Part shown: one piece after another, positions 1-5,492 of the stretch | Numbering within the stretch: position 1 is the first letter of the stretch | Layout: every line of letters begins with the position of its first letter | Assembly: GCA_030595015.1 (NCBI GenBank) | Contig: JAUVDZ010000022.1 | Location: forward strand, 1 to 11,624 | Origin: Candidatus Peregrinibacteria bacterium | GTDB lineage: Bacteria; Patescibacteriota; Gracilibacteria; UBA1369; PNNO01 | Length of the DNA: 11,624 nucleotides | Reading direction: 5' to 3' | Position numbers and translations under genes: made by a program | Notes under the pieces: generated by a model | What the model was told of the DNA's origin: nothing | Database searches by the model: none | What the model saw: the letters and a program-made list of their open reading frames with translations, nothing else

Positions 1-319
1 CCATTCCTTCCATTTCAGCAGTAAGAACTGCGGATTGAGGTTTTCTTCTGTGATTTTTGAGCGAGTTAATTGCGATTCTGTACAACCAGACTTTTATAGA
101 AACGCCAGTCCATTTAAATTTATGGAACGATTCGAATGCTTTCATAAAAGTGTCGGCTGTAATGTCGTATGCGGCTTCTGCCGAGTTAGTCCGCTTTAGA
201 AGATATTTGAGGATCCGTTCGTAATAATAACTGTATATTTTTTCGAACTCATTTGGATCTTTTTTGAACGCCTCAAGTATTTCTTGCTGGACCTTTGGGG
301 ATAGGTCTTGAGAATTCAT
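1..319 (-). CDS. RNA polymerase ECF/sigma-70 family sigma factor, C-terminus cut by window edge
   Basis: Translating the minus strand from the ATG at 319 gives 106 residues before the window ends, so only the N-terminal part (sigma region 2) is visible. Residues about 25-92 match the sigma-70 region 2 pattern: a helix with YYYERILKYL, then AYDITADTFMKAFESF (about 50-65, the core-binding 2.1/2.2 type helix), then WLYRIAINSLKNHRR (78-92), the typical end of regions 2.3/2.4 that contact the -10 element. ECF factors direct RNA polymerase to small stress or envelope regulons. Any region 4 and anti-sigma gene would lie beyond the left edge. There is no Shine-Dalgarno before the ATG; the preceding bases are TTATATAT, so a very short or leaderless transcript is possible. 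The family call is firm and the target regulon is unknown. Confidence 0.88.
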   Translation of the reverse strand, partial: MNSQDLSPKVQQEILEAFKKDPNEFEKIYSYYYERILKYLLKRTNSAEAAYDITADTFMKAFESFHKFKWTGVSIKVWLYRIAINSLKNHRRKPQSAVLTAEMEGM

Positions 320-375
320 ATATATAAGGTAAGGAATAAATTTAGTGTGCACTATGTGCTCGATACATACAATAA

Positions 376-405
376 CAACTTTTACGTGAAAAGTTGCGGT
401 TTTTT
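376..405 (+). terminator. Stem-loop followed by T6 (terminator-like, plus-strand sense)
   Basis: CAACTTTT (376-383) pairs with AAAAGTTG (389-396) around a 5-nt loop and is followed by CGG and TTTTTT (400-405), the form of a weak intrinsic terminator for plus-strand transcription. No plus-strand gene lies upstream in the window, so it would stop a transcript antisense to the sigma gene or one from outside. Read on the minus strand it sits downstream of the M16 gene but has only a poor T-tract, so it may also act as the 3' end of that transcript. Confidence 0.45.
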
Positions 406-413
406 GTTGGGGC

Positions 414-431
414 AGAGAAAGGGCTTTCTCT
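414..431. repeat. Perfect 8-bp inverted repeat, copy A of a hairpin also found at 5458
   Basis: AGAGAAAG and CTTTCTCT are separated by two bases (GG). The same two arms, with a GTA loop, recur at 5458-5476 just before the GH18 gene. It is intergenic and not followed by a T-tract, so it does not look like a standard terminator. Confidence 0.6.
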
Positions 432-440
432 ATTAAAGGA

Positions 441-474
441 CTTTCTTTAAGAAAGGACTTTACTTAGTAAAGTC
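441..474. repeat. Two adjacent perfect palindromes downstream of the M16 gene
   Basis: CTTTCTT (441-447) pairs with AAGAAAG (449-455) around one base. It abuts GACTTTAC (456-463), which pairs with GTAAAGTC (467-474) around TTA. The second has the core TTAC-TTA-GTAA, resembling the TTAC-TCG-GTAA palindromes at 1893, 7093 and 7111. Both lie in what would be the 3' untranslated region of the minus-strand M16 transcript. Their role is unknown; an mRNA 3'-end stabiliser, a protein-binding site or a mini-repeat are all possible. Confidence 0.55.
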
Positions 475-504
475 GATTGGTTGGCAAATTGCGAATAGTG
501 ACTA

Positions 505-1767
505 TTATTTAAGAAGCTTCTCAAATCTGGCCTTATCATCATATGGTCCGATTACTCCAACTCGCAATTTGTCTTGAGCTAGTACTTCTTTTGCGACTTC
601 GTGAATTTGGTCAACTGTAACTTTGTCGAGTTCCGCCATTATTTGACTTGGCGTCATTATTGATCCGTGTAAAAGTTCGTATTTCCCTAATAAATGTGCT
701 TGTTGTTCTGAATCTTCAAGCCGTAAAATCATTTTGCCTTTCATATAGTTTTTGGCTTTTTGCAGTTCTTCTTCTGGTACTTTTGCTTCGCGGATTTTTG
801 CATATTCCTGAACAATTGATTGAATTGCATCGTCTATTCGATCAACCTGAACTCCTGCAGATGTTGAGAAAATTCCCGTGTCCACAAAGTTATCTGAAGA
901 TGTATTGATGTAATAGCAAAGACCTTTTGCTTCGCGGACATTCAGGAACATTCGCGAGCTCATATTTCCGCCTAAAATTATTGAGAGAAGTTTTTCTGCC
1001 CAGTGTAAATCGTGTGATTCTTTATAGGATTCCGCTCCAACTACAACATGTGCTTGTTCGGTTTTTTTGTCATGAAGATAAACCAGTTCGCCTTTTCCTG
1101 GTTTTTCGTAGTCTTTAAATTCAAATGCTTTTTTATCGTTATTGAAATTGAAATGCTTTTCGAGCATTGGTAAATGTTTATCTTCATCAACATCACCAGC
1201 AAGAGTCAGCACAATATTGTCTGGTGTGTAGAGTTGATTTTTATATTCCTGAAATTGTTTTTGTGTTACAGATTTGATGAATTCCGGAGTTCCGATTTGG
1301 TCTCTACCAAGCGGTTGATCGCCAAAGACGAGTTTTTCGAAGTCCCATCCGATTTGATACATTGGAGTGTCCTGATACATATTATATTCCTCTAAAATTA
1401 CACCTCGTTCTTTATCGATTTCTTTTGTGTCGAATTTTGCATTCAGGAGCATGTCTCCAAGGACATCCATTGCTACTTCAATTTGATCGCTAGCAGTTTT
1501 CACATAATATCCTGCATATTCTTTTCCTGTGAAAGCATTGAAATCTCCACCAATTGAATCAATTGCTTCGCTGACTTCTTTTGTATTTTTATACTTAGTC
1601 GCTCCTTTAAAAAACATATGTTCTAAAAAGTGTGAAATACCGCTTATTGACTTGGTTTCATAGCGTGATCCAGCGCCAGCTAAAACAAGAATTGTGACTG
1701 CTTTTGTGCTTTCAAGCTTTTCAGTAATGATGCGGAGGTTATTTGGAAGGGTAGTTTTCTTGTGCAT
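505..1767 (-). CDS. M16 family (pitrilysin/processing-peptidase-like) zinc metallopeptidase
   Basis: This 420-residue protein has the usual length for a bacterial M16B peptidase. The inverted zinc motif HFLEH is at residues 46-50 (His46, Glu49 catalytic, His50), and the distal zinc ligand is expected near Glu127 in ERGVILEE. The C-terminal half carries the conserved GGNMSSRMF...VREAKGLCYY block (about 266-286), with Arg278 and Tyr285/286 of the substrate-binding R/Y pair. One chain therefore holds both active-site and substrate-binding elements and could work as a homodimer. No partner M16 gene is adjacent. There is no signal peptide, so it is probably cytoplasmic, degrading peptides. The frame stays open upstream to a GTG at 1938, but those 57 residues show no family similarity and run through palindromic DNA. 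I therefore start at the ATG at 1767, giving MHKKTTLPNNLRI, which matches the family's first beta strand. No clear Shine-Dalgarno is seen. Confidence 0.93.
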   Translation of the reverse strand: MHKKTTLPNNLRIITEKLESTKAVTILVLAGAGSRYETKSISGISHFLEHMFFKGATKYKNTKEVSEAIDSIGGDFNAFTGKEYAGYYVKTASDQIEVAMDVLGDMLLNAKFDTKEIDKERGVILEEYNMYQDTPMYQIGWDFEKLVFGDQPLGRDQIGTPEFIKSVTQKQFQEYKNQLYTPDNIVLTLAGDVDEDKHLPMLEKHFNFNNDKKAFEFKDYEKPGKGELVYLHDKKTEQAHVVVGAESYKESHDLHWAEKLLSIILGGNMSSRMFLNVREAKGLCYYINTSSDNFVDTGIFSTSAGVQVDRIDDAIQSIVQEYAKIREAKVPEEELQKAKNYMKGKMILRLEDSEQQAHLLGKYELLHGSIMTPSQIMAELDKVTVDQIHEVAKEVLAQDKLRVGVIGPYDDKARFEKLLK

Positions 1768-1840
1768 TTTGTGGGTGTTAGTTCTGAGAAAGAGAATAAC
1801 ATTTTCGGTCGAGATATTGAAGTTAGATTTTTGTAGATTG

Positions 1841-1862
1841 AAATCCCTCCCGGGAGGGATTT
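1841..1862. repeat. 22-bp perfect GC-rich palindrome in the divergent M16/PBP gap
   Basis: Starting with AAATCCCTCC and ending with GGAGGGATTT, the 22 bases equal their own reverse complement exactly. It lies about 75 nt upstream of the chosen M16 start and 90 nt upstream of the PBP start. It could be an operator for a dimeric regulator of either gene or a hairpin in the M16 leader. No T-tract follows on either strand, so a terminator is unlikely. Confidence 0.6.
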
Positions 1863-1891
1863 GAGATTGGCTCCTCGCGCTATCAAATACC

Positions 1892-1920
1892 TTTACCGAG
1901 TAAGCATTATCGATTAAAAT
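1892..1920 (+). promoter_or_regulatory. Candidate promoter for the PBP gene, -35 inside a palindrome
   Basis: TTTACC (1892-1897) and TAAAAT (1915-1920) are 17 nt apart and fit sigma-70 elements moderately well (4/6 and 5/6). The -35 hexamer lies within TTACCGAGTAA (1893-1903), whose reverse complement occurs twice before the gene at 7184. A regulator bound there would affect polymerase directly. The match is suggestive, not proven. Confidence 0.35.
1893..1906 (-). repeat. Third copy (reverse orientation) of the TGCTTACTCGGTAA palindromic repeat
   Basis: The reverse complement of these 14 bases, TGCTTACTCGGTAA, is identical to sequence in both copies at 7089-7123. The core is TTAC-TCG-GTAA. 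All three copies are outside coding regions and beside candidate promoters. Confidence 0.6.
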
Positions 1921-1951
1921 AGAACTCCACATAAACACTTAAAGAAGTATT

Positions 1952-4234
1952 TTGCGCAAATCAGGATATAAGACAAATAGGCGAGTGTCTCCGAGGACAA
2001 TGAATATGAATACTGTCACAATTTTGATGATTATTGTTGTGCTTGCCAGTATGGTTATTGTTGGTCGGCTTTTTTATTTACAAGTAATTAAGTACGGTTT
2101 TTACCAGGAGGCTGCGGCTCGTGAGCATTCTGGATACACGGAACTTCCGGCTAAGCGTGGTGAAATCCTTGTTAAAGATTACACAACCAATGATACGTTT
2201 ACTGTTGCTGCGAATACTACGATGGATTTGATTTTTGTTGATCCAAAACTCATAAATAATAAAATGCTTGTGGCTTCAGCGCTTTCAGAAACTCTTTTTG
2301 ATCTTCCAACTGAGCGTGAAAAAGACAATTATCGCATAATAACAGAGCAGCGTGAATTTAAAAGAACAGGAAATATGGAGGCATATGATCGGGTTCAGGC
2401 TCTATCTGACGAAGAATTAAAAGAGGGTTTTTATCATACAATTTTAGACAAAGTGAGTCGCGATATCCGTGATGAAATTTTATTGGATTCGAATTTGCCA
2501 GACACTTTTCTTGATGAAATCCGGGATAGAAATCTCAATGGAATTGAAATTGTAAAAGGCAGTTTAATGGCTTATCCAAATAAGATATATGATAAGCGGC
2601 ATGTTGCAAAAGCTTTGAGTGATTATGTTCAGATTGCGCCTGCGCGGCTTGAGCAAATTTTAATTGGAGAGAACAGATATGAAATTATTGCCAACAAAGT
2701 TGCTCCTGAGAATTCGCGTGCTTTACGTGAGATTATTACTGCTGATGCCGAGGAAAAACCAGGTGAGCAAAATTATCTCGGAATTGGATTTAAAGAGGAA
2801 TATTATCGGTATTATCCGGAGAGTGTTTTTGCTTCGAATCTTTTGGGATTTGTTGATAAAGCAGGAAAAGGTCAGTATGGAATTGAGGAAACTTTTGATA
2901 AATTGTTACGTGGGAAAAAGGGGATATTTAAGGCGCAAAGAGATAGTGTGGGTAGGCAGATTACTGTGGGAGAAAGCGTGATTGAACCTGCTGTGAATGG
3001 TATTGATATTACTCTTACAATTGATCGGACTATCCAACTTGAGGTTGAGCGGATTTTGAAAAAAGGAGTTCAGAATTTTAGAGCGAATAGTGGGCAGGTT
3101 GTGATTTTGGATCCGCATACTTCAAAGGTAATTGCGATGGCTCATTATCCGACTTTTGATCCAAATAGTTATTCTGATGCTTTTGATCGTGTTGATATTG
3201 AGCTTAATGAAGAGGAAGTCGAGAGTTTGATTCCAATTGAGGAAAGTGATGAGCATTTTGTTTTTTATAGAAATTATGACACTGATGATAAATATGAAGT
3301 GTTTAAAGATATTGAAGAAGGTAAGGATTCGGTTTATCAGCGTTATGTGAATTTCTTTGGTGCCGAGGTTTATCAAAACAAAATTGTGGCTTCGATTTAT
3401 GAGCCGGGTTCGGTTTTTAAATCTATTGCAATGGCTGCAGCAATTGATGATGGGGATGTGACGCCTAACCATACTTTTTATGAAAGCGGGCCGATTGAGG
3501 TTGATGAATTTACGATTCGAAACTCGACTGATGAGTATCGCGGAAATCAAACAATGACAAATGTTTTGGAGCAATCTTCAAATGTTGGAATGGCTTACGT
3601 AGCAAAGAAAATCGGGCGAAATCTTTTTTATAGTTATATGATGAAATTTGGATTTGGAGAACGGACCGGGATTGAATTTGATACTGAGGCAGGTGGAAAA
3701 ATCGAGCATTTTACACAATGGGCAGATTCAGAATTGGTGACTCATGCGTTTGGTCAGGGTATTGCTGTGTCTCCGTTGCAAATGGCAAATGGATATGCTG
3801 CTTTGGCGAATGGGGGGGTGCTTATGCAGCCTTATATTGTTGAATCAATTACAAAAGGAGATGGAACAGTTGAAGTAACTGATCCTATTATTATTAGTCA
3901 GGCAATTAGTGAAAACACTTCAAATACTATTACTGCAATGTTGGTTAGTGCTGTTGAAAATGGTGTGGCAAAAAACGGGATGGTTGATCGTCATTATGTA
4001 GCAGGAAAAACCGGGACATCTCAAACATATAAATGGGGAGAGCCTTTAGAAGGAGCCGGAACAACCATTACTTCATTTGCAGGTTATGGGCCGGTTGATG
4101 ATCCGCGTTTTGTTATTTTGGTTAAATTGGATCGTCCGCGAACAAGCGAGTGGGGTTCAGATACAGCAGCCCCAATCTTTAGTGATATAGCAGAATTTTT
4201 GTTTAGTTATTATAATATTCCTCCGGATAAGTAG
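1952..4234 (+). CDS. Class B penicillin-binding protein (FtsI/PBP2-type peptidoglycan transpeptidase)
   Basis: This D,D-transpeptidase of 760 residues cross-links peptidoglycan outside the membrane, during division or elongation. A short basic cytoplasmic tail precedes one membrane helix (about 22-45). The PBP dimerisation or pedestal region follows (about 65-340) and includes the RGEI sequence (69-72) typical of its start. The transpeptidase domain has all three catalytic motifs: SVFK (487-490, Ser487 nucleophile, Lys490), SSN (542-544) and KTGT (686-689). There are no PASTA repeats and no glycosyltransferase domain. An acidic stretch at about 413-475 lies between the FDPNSY strand and the SxxK helix, where most class B enzymes have a short connection, so it looks like an insertion. 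The frame opens after TAA at 1940. The first start is TTG at 1952 with a weak AAGAAG upstream; ATG at 2000 or 2006, after GAGG, would shorten the tail. FtsI versus PBP2 cannot be settled here. Confidence 0.93.
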   Translation: MRKSGYKTNRRVSPRTMNMNTVTILMIIVVLASMVIVGRLFYLQVIKYGFYQEAAAREHSGYTELPAKRGEILVKDYTTNDTFTVAANTTMDLIFVDPKLINNKMLVASALSETLFDLPTEREKDNYRIITEQREFKRTGNMEAYDRVQALSDEELKEGFYHTILDKVSRDIRDEILLDSNLPDTFLDEIRDRNLNGIEIVKGSLMAYPNKIYDKRHVAKALSDYVQIAPARLEQILIGENRYEIIANKVAPENSRALREIITADAEEKPGEQNYLGIGFKEEYYRYYPESVFASNLLGFVDKAGKGQYGIEETFDKLLRGKKGIFKAQRDSVGRQITVGESVIEPAVNGIDITLTIDRTIQLEVERILKKGVQNFRANSGQVVILDPHTSKVIAMAHYPTFDPNSYSDAFDRVDIELNEEEVESLIPIEESDEHFVFYRNYDTDDKYEVFKDIEEGKDSVYQRYVNFFGAEVYQNKIVASIYEPGSVFKSIAMAAAIDDGDVTPNHTFYESGPIEVDEFTIRNSTDEYRGNQTMTNVLEQSSNVGMAYVAKKIGRNLFYSYMMKFGFGERTGIEFDTEAGGKIEHFTQWADSELVTHAFGQGIAVSPLQMANGYAALANGGVLMQPYIVESITKGDGTVEVTDPIIISQAISENTSNTITAMLVSAVENGVAKNGMVDRHYVAGKTGTSQTYKWGEPLEGAGTTITSFAGYGPVDDPRFVILVKLDRPRTSEWGSDTAAPIFSDIAEFLFSYYNIPPDK

Positions 4235-4250
4235 GGGGGATGCGAAAGGG

Positions 4251-4279
4251 TTGACAAAATAGGCTAAAAGTAGTACGAT
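4251..4279 (+). promoter_or_regulatory. Strong sigma-70 promoter of the two-gene small membrane protein unit
   Basis: A perfect TTGACA (-35, 4251-4256) and TACGAT (-10, 4274-4279, 4/6 match) are spaced by exactly 17 nt. Transcription would begin near 4286, giving a leader of about 135 nt before the ATG at 4421. It is the best -35 in the window, which suggests substantial or constitutive expression. Confidence 0.75.
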
Positions 4280-4305
4280 GAGCTTCTTTTGTGAACTTTG
4301 AAAAT

Positions 4306-4322
4306 CAGCTTAATTTAAGCTG
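4306..4322 (+). promoter_or_regulatory. Perfect inverted repeat in the 5' leader
   Basis: CAGCTTAA and TTAAGCTG flank a single central T, about 20 nt after the predicted transcription start. As DNA it could be an operator just downstream of the promoter; as RNA it would be a short hairpin near the 5' end. There is no T-tract after it. The rest of the leader up to 4420 shows the 13-nt repeat at 4369 and the ribosome-binding site, with no recognisable riboswitch. Confidence 0.4.
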
Positions 4323-4368
4323 GCGAACATAAGTGTCTAAAGTACAGAATTTTCACCAAACAAGGTTG

Positions 4369-4381
4369 AAGGCTGTCAGGA
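4369..4381 (+). repeat. Direct repeat AAGGCTGTCAGGA, copy 1 (leader of first small gene)
   Basis: These 13 bases recur exactly at 4848-4860, each copy lying just upstream of the ribosome-binding site of one of the two paralogous genes. After the repeat both leaders contain AGTTTT, an AGA and a GGAGA. The first leader has 15 extra bases between the 13-mer and AGTTTT. The pattern indicates that gene and leader were duplicated together. Confidence 0.55.
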
Positions 4382-4420
4382 CATTTGTTCCTCGTCAGTT
4401 TTCAGAAAAAGGAGAGAATT

Positions 4421-4780
4421 ATGATGATTTCAAACGACTCACGGCGCGTGCTCGGCATGTTGATTGGGATGATCTTGATGATCAGCGGGACGTTCATATA
4501 TACAGAATACATGAAGTTTACGTCAGCTGGGTATGTGAAACTGGTCGGCTTTTCGGATATCTTGCCGGAGTTCTGCAATAACGAGGAAGATGACGATGGT
4601 GACGGGAAGGTGGATTGCAAAGATTCAGATTGTTTTACTCACAAGACCTGCAAAAAGCCAAAGCCAAAGTACATCCCTTGCGCCTCCTGTCCCACGATAT
4701 TGCCACATCCCTGCAAGCTTGGTATGTGCAAATATCACTTCAACGAGCAGCAATGCGAGTTCATATGCCTTTATCCCTAA
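4421..4780 (+). CDS. Small single-pass membrane protein with one Cys-rich DxDxDGxxDC module (first copy, frame ends at CCC-TAA)
   Basis: This 119-residue protein starts at the ATG at 4421, chosen because GGAGAG (4411-4416) sits 4 nt before it. Residues 1-9 contain two Arg, then a hydrophobic helix follows (about 10-30), so the rest should face outward. Residues 52-77 form a module with Cys52, the acidic loop D57-x-D59-x-D61-G62-x-x-D65, then Cys66, Cys71 and Cys77. This loop resembles EF-hand and thrombospondin type 3 calcium loops, so metal or calcium binding is plausible but inferred. A Cys/Pro-rich spacer (87-119) aligns with the spacer of the next gene (PC-x-x-G, then further Cys). The frame stops at TAA 4778 right after CCC, while a second module continues in the +1 frame (see 4779-4868). 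Base composition is richer in GC than the neighbours. I do not recognise a named family; the function is unknown. Confidence 0.75.
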   Translation: MMISNDSRRVLGMLIGMILMISGTFIYTEYMKFTSAGYVKLVGFSDILPEFCNNEEDDDGDGKVDCKDSDCFTHKTCKKPKPKYIPCASCPTILPHPCKLGMCKYHFNEQQCEFICLYP

Positions 4781-4868
4781 GGAGAATTGCACTAACGGTA
4801 ACGGATCAGCTGACTGTCACGATCTAGAGTGTAACCGGAGAGCCTCCAAGGCTGTCAGGAAGTTTTAA
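4779..4868 (+). pseudogene. Out-of-frame remnant (or +1 frameshift extension) carrying a second Cys module of the first small gene
   Basis: Skipping T4778 of CCC-TAA continues the reading as KENCTNGNGSADCHDLECN and ends at TAA 4866-4868. This matches the second module of the downstream paralog (ENCSNG...DC...DC) but lacks about five residues, including the acidic DDxD part of the loop. With it, the first gene would have the same TM-module-spacer-module layout as the second. The last codons are encoded by the duplicated 13-nt leader repeat. Two readings are possible. It may be decay, with an in-frame deletion and a one-base loss of frame, or a +1 shift at CCC-U, a sequence on which tRNA-Pro slippage is known. 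No Shine-Dalgarno-like stimulator lies just upstream, so decay (or a sequencing error) is at least as likely. Confidence 0.55.
4848..4860 (+). repeat. Direct repeat AAGGCTGTCAGGA, copy 2 (leader of second small gene)
   Basis: This is an exact copy of 4369-4381. Here it is followed immediately by AGTTTTAAGA and the ribosome-binding site of the gene at 4883. It also overlaps the tail of the out-of-frame extension of the first gene. Confidence 0.55.
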
Positions 4869-4870
4869 GA

Positions 4871-4874
4871 GGAG
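4871..4874 (+). promoter_or_regulatory. Shine-Dalgarno of the second small gene
   Basis: GGAG within AGAGGAGAAAG lies 8 nt before the ATG at 4883. With the GGAGAG at 4411 it is one of only two clear Shine-Dalgarno sites in the window; the other plus-strand genes start after A/T-rich or pyrimidine-rich sequence. Confidence 0.7.
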
Positions 4875-4882
4875 AAAGAACC

Positions 4883-5377
4883 ATGAAGAAAAATGAATTG
4901 GGGTATTTGTTTGTCGGGTTGTCACTTTTTTTGGTTTTGATAGTTGTGGTTGTAGCTTTGGGGCTATTGCCCCACAAAGAGCGGAGCGAGCCCCGCGAGT
5001 GCGAGCCCTGTAAGTGTGAGACTACTACGCACTTGGTTAAGGGCGAAATCTGCTACGACGGCTTCGACAATGATAAAGACGGCTTTATCGACTGCGATGA
5101 TCCGGACTGTAGTTACGCAGCGACTTGTAGGCCGTTGGGTGACAGTTGCGAAACCAGACTGTCGCCCCCATGTCAGTTTGGTGTCGTCTCGGAGCAAAAT
5201 TCTCGAGGCATGCGTCGTTGCGTGCCAACGAAAGATGAGTGCTATTCCCAGGATGATGCTGAGGAGGCGGAGCAGCCTGGTATCGAAAATTGCAGCAATG
5301 GGATCGACGACGACAGCGACGGCTGGCTTGACTGCCTAGACAACGACTGCGCAAATGCGAAGTTCTGCCAGTTCTAG
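4883..5377 (+). CDS. Small single-pass membrane protein with two Cys-rich DxDxDGxxDC modules (second copy)
   Basis: This 164-residue protein has a Lys-containing N-terminus, a strongly hydrophobic helix (about 9-29) and an outer region rich in Cys, Asp and Glu. A CEPCKC cluster at 40-45 precedes module 1 (55-82): Cys57, loop D62-x-D64-x-D66-G67-x-x-D70, Cys71, Cys76, Cys82. A spacer with PCQFG and paired Cys (83-120) and an acidic linker (about 121-135) follow. Module 2 (135-162) has Cys137, loop D142-x-D144-x-D146-G147-x-x-D150, Cys151, Cys156 and Cys162. The loops resemble EF-hand or thrombospondin type 3 calcium loops, and the regular Cys pattern suggests disulphides or metal ligands. These are inferences, and no named family is recognised. 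It follows the first copy by 14 nt beyond the end of that copy's out-of-frame extension, shares its leader, and is followed by an intrinsic terminator, so the two form one transcription unit. Confidence 0.82.
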   Translation: MKKNELGYLFVGLSLFLVLIVVVVALGLLPHKERSEPRECEPCKCETTTHLVKGEICYDGFDNDKDGFIDCDDPDCSYAATCRPLGDSCETRLSPPCQFGVVSEQNSRGMRRCVPTKDECYSQDDAEEAEQPGIENCSNGIDDDSDGWLDCLDNDCANAKFCQF

Positions 5378-5394
5378 TTCAAGACGAGGAACAC

Positions 5395-5423
5395 GGGGTA
5401 CGACATCAGTTCGTACCCCTTTT
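5395..5423 (+). terminator. Strong intrinsic terminator of the small membrane protein operon
   Basis: GGGGTACGA (5395-5403) pairs perfectly with TCGTACCCC (5411-5419) around a 7-nt loop and runs into TTTT (5420-5423). GAGGAA (5386-5391) and TTCCTC (5422-5427) could extend the stem below a small bulge. It starts 17 nt after the TAG of the second gene and isolates this unit from the GH18 gene. Confidence 0.85.
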
Positions 5424-5457
5424 CCTCATACCCAAAATATGCTTAAATGGTGATCCG

Positions 5458-5476
5458 AGAGAAAGGTACTTTCTCT
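5458..5476. repeat. Perfect inverted repeat, copy B, just upstream of the GH18 gene
   Basis: AGAGAAAG and CTTTCTCT flank GTA. The arms are identical to 414-431. It ends 16 nt before the GH18 ATG, in the place where a ribosome-binding site would normally lie, and could therefore influence translation initiation or be an operator. No convincing -35/-10 pair is seen in 5424-5457. Confidence 0.55.
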
Positions 5477-5492
5477 GACAAACCCACTTTCT

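Noticed and set aside
1768..1938. 57-residue N-terminal extension of the M16 peptidase from a GTG at 1938
   Set aside because: The extension has no family similarity, is not a signal peptide, and is encoded by palindromic intergenic DNA; the ATG at 1767 gives the normal family start.
3122..3574. 150-residue minus-strand open frame inside the PBP gene
   Set aside because: It is antisense to a well-supported transpeptidase domain, with Ile/Asn-rich composition expected from the complement of AT-rich coding.
4333..4581. GTG-started 82-residue frame overlapping the first small membrane gene
   Set aside because: It lacks a ribosome-binding site, overlaps in another frame a gene with a good Shine-Dalgarno, a membrane helix and a module homologous to the next gene, and its product shows no domain pattern.
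4779..4868. Separate small gene restarted at the AAGGAG after the first gene's stop
   Set aside because: No start codon in the relevant frame follows at a suitable distance; the segment makes sense only as a continuation of the upstream frame.
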